From JBAWZR01 sp037142915 (GTDB lineage Bacteria > Patescibacteriota > Minisyncoccia > Moranbacterales > UBA1568), in the NCBI GenBank assembly GCA_037142915.1, contig JBAWZR010000037.1, forward strand, positions 1-10,749: 10,749 nt of DNA, read 5' to 3'. Of the stretch, positions 6,550 through 10,749 are shown piece by piece (position 1 is the stretch's first letter; every line of letters starts with the position of its first letter). A model generated the notes under the pieces. The model had not been told where the DNA came from, did no database searches, and saw only the letters and a list, made by a program, of their open reading frames with translations. Position numbers and translations under genes: made by a program.

Positions 6550-7098
6550 TTAGAAACTTACGGTTACATTCTCCTTCTCCGCTGCAGCTGCCTCGAAGAA
6601 TTCCCGCTTCACGAAGGTCAACATCCCCGCGAAAATATTGGTCGGGAAGACTTGAATCTTCGTGTTGTATTCCATGACATTGGTGTTGTAAAACCGGCGT
6701 GATGCCTGAATCTTATTCTCCGTATCAGACAATTCTTGCTGGAGTTCGAGAAAGTTTTGATTTGCCTTCAAATCAGGATAATTCTCCGCCACCGCAAACA
6801 GACTCTTGAGCGTTCCTGAGAGCGCATTCTCGGCGTCCGCCTTGCCCGCCTCACCCGACTGCATCGCTGCCGTCCGTGCCTCGGTCACCTTCTCCAACAA
6901 TTCCCGTTCATGAGTCGCATATCCCTTCACGGTATTGATGAGATTCGGGATGAGATCGTACCGACGCTTGAGTTGCACATCGATATCACTCCACGCCTCA
7001 TCCACACGATTCTTGAGTCGCACTAGACCATTATACATCCCGATAAACCACACCACGATAACCGCAATTACGATCAATACAATAACGCCTATTCCCAT
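6550..7098 (-). CDS. lemA: LemA family protein
   Basis: The product has 182 residues, typical for LemA. One N-terminal transmembrane helix (about 3-20) anchors a mostly helical bundle. Family motifs are NRVDEAWSDIDVQLKRRYDL (30-49), IPNLI directly after it, YPDLKAN, then a run of conserved ELSDTENKI, RRFYN and YNTKIQVFP. The biochemical role of LemA is not well defined; it is often encoded with HtpX, as here. The start ATG 7098 fits the family. A strong AAGGAGG (7123-7129) lies 24 bases upstream, too far for normal use, and falls inside an 8-codon upstream ORF (7109-7135). A hairpin of the sequence around the stop codon (GTAAGTTTC pairing with GAAAACTTAC) overlaps the outer arm of the downstream palindrome. 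Confidence 0.95.
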   Translation of the reverse strand: MGIGVIVLIVIAVIVVWFIGMYNGLVRLKNRVDEAWSDIDVQLKRRYDLIPNLINTVKGYATHERELLEKVTEARTAAMQSGEAGKADAENALSGTLKSLFAVAENYPDLKANQNFLELQQELSDTENKIQASRRFYNTNVMEYNTKIQVFPTNIFAGMLTFVKREFFEAAAAEKENVTVSF

Positions 7099-7149
7099 AT
7101 ATTTGATGTCAAAAAATTATTGCCTCCTTCCTCATTCTGAGACAGGCCT

Positions 7150-7177
7150 AGTATAACACATTTTAAAAAAATTCAAA
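7150..7177 (-). promoter_or_regulatory. Promoter of lemA
   Basis: The minus strand carries -10 TATACT (7150-7155) and -35 TTTGAA (7172-7177) with a 16-bp spacer, with a start expected near 7143. The -35 hexamer coincides with that of the divergent promoter for the DUF212 gene. Confidence 0.5.
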
Positions 7178-7200
7178 ATATGTCCCTTCTCGTGTATACT
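7172..7200 (+). promoter_or_regulatory. Promoter of the DUF212 gene
   Basis: The plus strand carries -35 TTCAAA (7172-7177), a 17-bp spacer and -10 TATACT (7195-7200), giving a start near 7207. This lies between the two candidate ATG codons (7180 and 7231) and favours 7231 as the real start. Confidence 0.5.
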
Positions 7201-7230
7201 GAAAACATAACCCTTTCTTTTTTCACATCT

Positions 7231-7668
7231 ATGCTTTCCGACTTCGCATTTATCCTGATCCCTTCGTTCGTTTTCGTCATCGCCACCCTCATCAAACTCA
7301 TCATCCACTGGCGCAAACACGGCTTCGATATCAATTACTCTCTCGCCTACGGACATATGCCGAGCGGACACACGGCCTTCGTCACTTCCCTCGCGACTAC
7401 CATCGGTATCCTGGAGGGCTGGCATTCACCAATCTTCGGGCTCGCCTTTTGTTTCGCGGTACTCGTCATCCTCGATGCCCTGCGACTGCGGGTCTGGATG
7501 GGTGAACACGCGATGTACATCAACCGGCTCATCGCCAAACTCAATCTCGATGAAACAGAATTTCCCCACCTCAAAGAACGCATCGGCCACAAACCCGAAG
7601 AAGTGGTGGTGGGCGCATTGCTCGGTATCAGTGTAGCGCCCCTCTTGCTGTGGATCTTGCTACAATAA
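7231..7668 (+). CDS. Divergent PAP2 family protein (DUF212, YuiD-like)
   Basis: The 145-residue membrane protein belongs to the DUF212 or divergent PAP2 group, relatives of acid phosphatases and vanadium haloperoxidases. Motifs in order are GHMPSGHTAF (41-50; family form GGMPSSHSA), a hydrophobic helix, LDALRLRVWMGEHAMYIN (81-98; family form FDAxGVRRxAGEQAxxLN), ERIGHKPEEVVVGALLGI (116-133), and a final hydrophobic segment. Lipid or undecaprenyl pyrophosphate phosphatase activity is possible but unproven. An in-frame ATG at 7180 would add 17 residues, but it lies upstream of the -10 box, and homologues start near residue 1 as chosen here. The 3' end overlaps the convergent murE-like gene by 9 bases, with no terminator between. 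Confidence 0.9.
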   Translation: MLSDFAFILIPSFVFVIATLIKLIIHWRKHGFDINYSLAYGHMPSGHTAFVTSLATTIGILEGWHSPIFGLAFCFAVLVILDALRLRVWMGEHAMYINRLIAKLNLDETEFPHLKERIGHKPEEVVVGALLGISVAPLLLWILLQ

Positions 7669-8910
7669 TCCTTCGATCACTCTGCGATCATTCCACGGGA
7701 TGCGTTTGGTGCCAATAGCCATCGTCTCCTCCGCACCCTTACCGGTCACGACCAGCGTATCACCTGGTTGTGCGAGTCGCAACGCCTTCACGATTGCGGC
7801 GTGACGATCAAGAATACGAAAATAATTCTTACCGAGAGTCTTCCCTTTCACTCCCTTGGCGATCTCGTGGATGATACGCTTCGGATCCTCACGGTACGGA
7901 TCTTCATTGGTGAGTATCACGATATCCGCATACGACGAAACGATTTCGCCCATCATCGGTCGCTTGCCACGATCGCGCTCCCCGCACGCACCAAACACGG
8001 CGATAATTTTATTCGTAGCGGATTTTTTGTTGTGCGAAATAAGTTCATAGAGTTTCTCCAACGAATCCGGCGTCACCGCATAATCAATGATGATTGAGAG
8101 ATCGCGATGATTCGGGATATACTCCATCCGCCCAGGAATACCAGCAATTTTCTTCAAGGCGCCGGCAATGACCGGCAATGGAATACCTTCACTCACTCCA
8201 ACCGCGATCGCCGCCAGCGCATTCTCAACATTGAATTTTCCCAGTAGATGCAAAACGAATTCCACTCCGTCCACGGTAAAAGTCGACCCCGCCTCTGTGG
8301 CAACGATCTGCTCGGCGAGAATATTCGCCTGAGGATCTGAAGTGCTGTAAGTAAAACGCTGTGTAAGATTACTCGGCGCAAGAAAATTCTCCGGGTGTTC
8401 CATATCAGCATTGACTACCGCAATCGATGCCTGTTCAAACAATCGCCGTTTCACTCGGGCATATTCCTCCATCGTATGATGATAATCCAGATGCTCACGC
8501 GTCACATTGGTGATGACGGCCGTCCGGTAGCGCACCCCCCACACTCGTTCCTGATCAAGCGCGTGCGACGATGTTTCAAGCACAACATATTCACACTTCG
8601 CCTGTATTGCTCGTCGGAGAAACTTCTGCACCGCCCACGCAGACATCGTGGTGTATTTCGTCGCATTTACTTCATGTACATCACCGACCTGAAAATCGAT
8701 CGTCGATGCGCGCGCCACTCGATACCCAGCTTCCTCTAATACCGCCGATACTAATTGCGTCACCGTCGTCTTGCCATTCGTTCCCGTCACACCGATTACT
8801 TTTAATTTCCGAGAGGGAAAACCAAACCAAAGATTCGCTACCAGTGCTTGAACGAGGTGATACCAGTTTTTCGCCCGTTGCGGCACCCGGTCTTTCAATG
8901 TTTTCTTCAT
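7660..8910 (-). CDS. Mur ligase family protein, MurE-like (lacks N-terminal domain)
   Basis: An ATP-dependent ligase that likely adds the third residue to the peptidoglycan stem peptide. The 416-residue product has the central ATP domain with P-loop GVTGTNGKTT (40-49), a TTMSAW segment, ETSSHALDQERVWG (112-125), EHLDYHHTMEEY (139-150) and the carbamylated-lysine site K154 in RVKRRLF. The C-terminal ligand domain has GKFNVENALAA, IPGRMEYI, DYAVTPDSLEKL (276-287), FGACGERDRGKRP (306-318), NEDPYREDP (335-343) and GKGAEE (390-395). Only about 35 residues precede the P-loop domain, so the UDP-MurNAc-binding N-terminal domain of standard MurE (about 100 residues) is absent. Family motifs are altered (DYAHT to DYAVT, DNPR to EDPY, GKGHE to GKGAE). 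The frame is open up to a TTG at 8979, but this overlaps the -35 box; ATG 8910 fits the family. Confidence 0.9.
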   Translation of the reverse strand: MKKTLKDRVPQRAKNWYHLVQALVANLWFGFPSRKLKVIGVTGTNGKTTVTQLVSAVLEEAGYRVARASTIDFQVGDVHEVNATKYTTMSAWAVQKFLRRAIQAKCEYVVLETSSHALDQERVWGVRYRTAVITNVTREHLDYHHTMEEYARVKRRLFEQASIAVVNADMEHPENFLAPSNLTQRFTYSTSDPQANILAEQIVATEAGSTFTVDGVEFVLHLLGKFNVENALAAIAVGVSEGIPLPVIAGALKKIAGIPGRMEYIPNHRDLSIIIDYAVTPDSLEKLYELISHNKKSATNKIIAVFGACGERDRGKRPMMGEIVSSYADIVILTNEDPYREDPKRIIHEIAKGVKGKTLGKNYFRILDRHAAIVKALRLAQPGDTLVVTGKGAEETMAIGTKRIPWNDRRVIEGLL

Positions 8911-8949
8911 AATTTTTTCAGCTTCTCGATACGGAATTATTCTCCTTTT

Positions 8950-8979
8950 AGTATACACACGACTTAAGAAAAGCGACAA
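8950..8979 (-). promoter_or_regulatory. Promoter of the murE-like gene
   Basis: The minus strand carries -35 TTGTCG (8974-8979), an 18-bp spacer and -10 TATACT (8950-8955). The start near 8943 gives a leader of about 33 bases. An AAAAGGAGA just after the -10 falls at the start of the transcript and 31 bases before the ATG, so it is unlikely to serve as the ribosome binding site. Confidence 0.55.
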
Positions 8980-9046
8980 GGTTTGCCAGTCTCAACCGCT
9001 ATTCAAATAAAACCGCTTCCTGTATGCAAATCAATCAAAGCAATCC

Positions 9047-9075
9047 TTGACACGACCATCAAGTCTCATTATACT
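9047..9075 (+). promoter_or_regulatory. Near-consensus promoter of the orphan RNA
   Basis: TTGACA (9047-9052), a spacer of exactly 17 bp and TATACT (9070-9075) make the best sigma-70-type promoter in the window. Transcription would start near 9082, and no protein gene lies downstream on this strand. Confidence 0.75.
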
Positions 9076-9081
9076 TACGAA

Positions 9082-9248
9082 GTAATGGCGCTGTGTGAGA
9101 GCTTAGTAAAAGTAAACGCTTGATGTATTTCAAGAAAATGCAAAACACCTGTCACCTCTCGCACGGTGCCGCCCACAAACTTCTTAAAAAATTAAGAAGA
9201 AAAACCTATATAAATCAGCCCAAATAAAATAACAGGCTGATTTTTTTT
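9082..9248 (+). ncRNA. Candidate structured small RNA of about 167 nt, family not recognised
   Basis: Bounded by a strong promoter and a strong terminator, this stretch has no ORF of useful length. The predicted fold has three parts. Helix 1 pairs 9087-9101 with 9156-9170, 15 unbroken pairs including three G-U. It encloses an A-rich bubble with a small CTTGA/TCAAG hairpin (9119-9134). Hairpin 2 is CTTCTTAA/TTAAGAAG (9180-9199) with an AAAA loop. Hairpin 3 is the terminator (9212-9243). I looked for the hallmarks of tmRNA, SRP RNA, RNase P RNA and common riboswitches and saw none. It is not a canonical 6S fold, since its 5' and 3' ends do not pair. It is divergent from the murE-like gene. Confidence 0.65.
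9212..9248 (+). terminator. Strong intrinsic terminator of the orphan RNA
   Basis: The 9-bp stem AAATCAGCC/GGCTGATTT has a 14-base AT-rich loop and eight T residues (9241-9248), three of which belong to the stem. On the opposite strand it has only TTTATATAGG after the stem and would be weak. Confidence 0.85.
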
Positions 9249-9259
9249 AGTTCCTACTC

Positions 9260-9358
9260 TTGACAGGATTTTTAGAATATGCTTAGCTAGAGAGGACAGA
9301 GGTTTTGCGCCCTTCTAAATTTTACCCGGAGGACGCAATCATGGATCACGGTTCTTAA
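9260..9358 (+). promoter_or_regulatory. Hidden-SD element with a five-codon ORF (MDHGS)
   Basis: A consensus -35 TTGACA (9260-9265) is followed by a poor -10 (TTAGCT at 17 bp, with an upstream TG). Further on, GGAGG (9328-9332) sits eight bases before ATG 9341, which opens a five-codon ORF ending in TAA (9356-9358). The GGAGG is paired inside a hairpin: TTGCG (9305-9309) with CGCAA (9334-9338), then CCTTC (9311-9315) with GGAGG, separated by one C-A mismatch. So the ribosome site would be hidden. No gene follows on plus. It may be a second small RNA, a relic leader, or chance. Confidence 0.35.
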
Positions 9359-9378
9359 AAAAGGTAGCCAAGCTACCT
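9357..9378 (-). terminator. Second minus-strand terminator after the TrmB gene
   Basis: The stem AGGTAGC/GCTACCT with loop TTG is followed by a T6 run on the minus strand (9357-9362, the first T shared with the stem). On plus the stem is flanked by A-runs, so it works only on minus. Confidence 0.65.
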
Positions 9379-9410
9379 AAAAAAATCTCTAGTAAAAAGG
9401 ACCTACTAGA
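9379..9410 (-). terminator. First minus-strand terminator after the TrmB gene
   Basis: The stem TCTAGTA/TACTAGA with a 9-base loop is followed by GA and seven T residues on the minus strand. It lies immediately before the next terminator, so the two form a tandem pair that stops transcription from the TrmB gene before the orphan RNA region. Confidence 0.55.
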
Positions 9411-9424
9411 ATCGACAACAAACT

Positions 9425-9453
9425 AAACCCTCTCGCAGCAGCAAGGGGGTTTT
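9425..9453. terminator. GC-rich hairpin, possible plus-strand terminator
   Basis: AAACCCTC (9425-9432) pairs with GGGGGTTT (9445-9452), eight pairs with one T-G, around a 12-base loop. On plus it ends in GGGGGTTTT with a weak T-run and could close a transcript starting near 9290. On minus it is a further hairpin in the 3' untranslated region of the TrmB gene. The remaining 9454-9502 shows nothing notable. Confidence 0.4.
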
Positions 9454-9502
9454 ACATTTCTCTGATCAGTTACTCAGCTACGTTGGATTAAAACGGAATA
9501 GG

Positions 9503-10288
9503 TCACTTTTGCGATTTCACCCACTTCCACGCACAGTCATACAAAAGACGAAATGACTGAGCGATCTCCTTATCCTCTATCACGATACCAACTATTCTCT
9601 CCTTCAGTGATGCGATACGAATTTTATCTTCATAAATGGCGATATCACAACTCATCGGAAATTCCTTCTCGGACAGCTTGATACTCTCCGTGTGACGAAT
9701 CTTCGTATACCGTTCACTCACACTATCATTCGAATTGACATACATGCCCTTCGATGTCACATCCTTTGAAACCCGATACGCGACAAGACCTTGCAATATG
9801 TTTTTGTCAAATACCTGATTAATAACATCCTGAGAAAAAGCCGCGTATACCTCCTGTCCTTTCGAAGTCTCGGCGCAGGCTTTTACCATCGAGAGAATCC
9901 CTTCTTTTCCTTCGTAATATTTCACCACCGGTTTTTCCTTCTGACGATTATTAATCGATTGGAGTTGCGGTAACAACACGCGGAATTTCTCTTCGCGTAC
10001 AGCAATCTCTTTACGTTCCTGATCGAGCAGTTCCAAGAGACGGTCTGGTGCCTCAGCGATGAAGAACTGCTTCTTCCCCTGATGAAAACTCGTCGCCAAA
10101 CCCTGCCCCATCAATCCCTCGAGGATAAAATACGTGGTCGGTCGCTTCACGCCCGCTTTGAGTGCGATCTGCTGTGCCGTGGCTTGTCCGAGTTCGAGGC
10201 TCGCGAGGTAGACTCGGGCTTCTTTTTCTTGAAACCCAACCGCCTCCAGATCCTTTTGCATTTTTTCCAACATAAGTTTTCGTATCAT
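9503..10288 (-). CDS. TrmB family transcriptional regulator
   Basis: The product has 261 residues. An N-terminal winged helix-turn-helix (about 11-78) matches the TrmB family: AVGFQEKEARVYLASLELGQ, then a recognition region with AGVKRPTTYFILEGLMGQGL and a wing ending in FFIAEAPDRLLELL. A charged helix (about 84-117), probably a dimerising coiled coil, follows. The C-terminal ligand-type domain (about 120-258) has KYYEGKEGILSMV and ends in YDCAWKWVKSQK. TrmB proteins are best known as archaeal sugar-responsive regulators; the ligand and target here are unknown. AGGA seven bases before ATG 10288 supports this start; ATGs at 10273 and 10261 are alternatives. It lies 63 bases downstream of the FemAB-type gene on the same strand and may be cotranscribed with it. 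Confidence 0.92.
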   Translation of the reverse strand: MIRKLMLEKMQKDLEAVGFQEKEARVYLASLELGQATAQQIALKAGVKRPTTYFILEGLMGQGLATSFHQGKKQFFIAEAPDRLLELLDQERKEIAVREEKFRVLLPQLQSINNRQKEKPVVKYYEGKEGILSMVKACAETSKGQEVYAAFSQDVINQVFDKNILQGLVAYRVSKDVTSKGMYVNSNDSVSERYTKIRHTESIKLSEKEFPMSCDIAIYEDKIRIASLKERIVGIVIEDKEIAQSFRLLYDCAWKWVKSQK

Positions 10289-10351
10289 TGACTATTCCTA
10301 AGCTTTCACACGATAGCATAATTTTTCAGAGCCAGCAATTCTTGTTTTTAT

Positions 10352-10738
10352 CTATCGTTTTATTTTCTGTAAAATCCGATACATTCGATACTTCCAAGGA
10401 AAAAGAATGGTATCATATGCTCCGGGAAATTTTCGCGTTTCCATATCCTGCGCGAATCCGGTCTTAAAGCGAGTGATTCCCGCCCAACCCATTTGTCCAT
10501 CAACCGTATCCACCCCACCCAAATCATATATCTCACAAAAACGCGACCGCGCGTAAGTGATACTTCGCCACTGGAGAAGGTAGGGCGCCATCACCTCGCG
10601 ATGCTCATCCGCCGACGCACCGTGCAGATAGGTGGCATACTTCCCAAAAAATACCACCAGATTCACCGCGATGATATCGCCTTTGTATTCCGCCACGAAC
10701 AATTCCCAATTCTCCGGCGGAAAAATCTCAAACATCAT
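10352..10738 (-). CDS. FemAB-family peptidoglycan bridge protein, C-terminal part (broken or truncated)
   Basis: FemAB/FmhB-type GNAT-fold transferases attach amino acids from charged tRNA to the peptidoglycan stem peptide. The 128 residues seen match the C-terminal domain: LFVAEYKGDIIAVNLVVFFG, YLHGASADEHREVMAPYLLQ (37-56), IYDLGGVD, WAGITRFKTGF, and a final basic helix. The N-terminal GNAT domain (about 200 residues) is missing. An in-frame TAA (10739-10741) comes directly before the ATG, and the two codons before it encode Tyr-Tyr, which suits the family pattern 'YY..M'. This suggests a nonsense change or a base error near the sequence end rather than a real short gene. No Shine-Dalgarno is visible before the ATG. 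Confidence 0.7.
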   Translation of the reverse strand: MMFEIFPPENWELFVAEYKGDIIAVNLVVFFGKYATYLHGASADEHREVMAPYLLQWRSITYARSRFCEIYDLGGVDTVDGQMGWAGITRFKTGFAQDMETRKFPGAYDTILFPWKYRMYRILQKIKR

Positions 10739-10749
10739 TTAATAATAAT

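Noticed and set aside
7180..7230. Upstream ATG of the DUF212 gene
   Set aside because: It precedes the predicted transcription start (about 7207), and the extra residues lack family support.
8911..8979. Upstream TTG start for the murE-like gene
   Set aside because: The TTG is part of the -35 hexamer; the added residues are not typical, and ATG 8910 fits.
9082..9248. 6S, SRP, RNase P or tmRNA
   Set aside because: No GGAA-capped SRP core, no RNase P P4 motif, no tRNA-like ends or tag frame, and the 5' and 3' ends do not pair as in 6S RNA.
1..10749. CRISPR array, insertion sequence or prophage
   Set aside because: No regularly spaced direct repeats, transposase, integrase or phage structural set. 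The tail-fibre-like protein has a signal peptide and stands alone.

Overview
The window most likely comes from a Candidate Phyla Radiation (Patescibacteria, Parcubacteria-like) genome. I infer this from family content alone: a very large secreted tail-fibre-like repeat protein, a Mur ligase that lacks the usual N-terminal domain, a TrmB-type regulator, a divergent PAP2 protein, a FemAB-type protein, a tRNA without an encoded CCA end, and few well-placed Shine-Dalgarno sites. The lineage cannot be proved from the window.

Layout. Positions 1-2476 (minus) carry the N-terminal 825 residues of a secreted repeat protein that runs off the left edge. Its leader region (2477-2843) holds a candidate promoter, a 22-bp palindrome and an intrinsic terminator. 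A tRNA-Ser(GGA) follows (2844-2930, minus), then pyruvate kinase (3056-4486, minus) with its own promoter and an upstream hairpin terminator. Next come a small multi-pass membrane protein (4604-5113) and a DUF4258-like protein (5147-5497) that abuts the HtpX protease gene (5500-6387). htpX lies downstream of lemA (6550-7098), but the spacer between them is filled by a 134-bp nested inverted repeat. lemA is divergent from a DUF212/PAP2-like membrane protein (7231-7668, plus), and the two promoters appear to share one -35 hexamer. The DUF212 gene converges on and overlaps the 3' end of a murE-like ligase (7660-8910, minus).

The interval 8980-9502 has no convincing protein gene but is densely structured. 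A near-consensus plus-strand promoter (TTGACA, 17 bp, TATACT) drives a candidate 167-nt structured RNA ending in a strong intrinsic terminator. It is followed by a second plus-strand element with a hidden ribosome binding site and a five-codon ORF, and by a cluster of hairpins that work as minus-strand terminators. A TrmB-family regulator (9503-10288) and the C-terminal part of a FemAB-family protein (10352-10738), both minus, close the window. The FemAB frame has an in-frame stop just before its first methionine.

Functionally, the window combines glycolysis (pyk), membrane quality control (lemA-htpX) and cell-envelope synthesis (MurE-like, FemAB, possibly DUF212) with a surface adhesin-like protein. 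The best candidates for something undescribed are the orphan RNA at 9082-9248, the rod-like palindrome at 6406-6539, and the hidden-SD element at 9260-9358.
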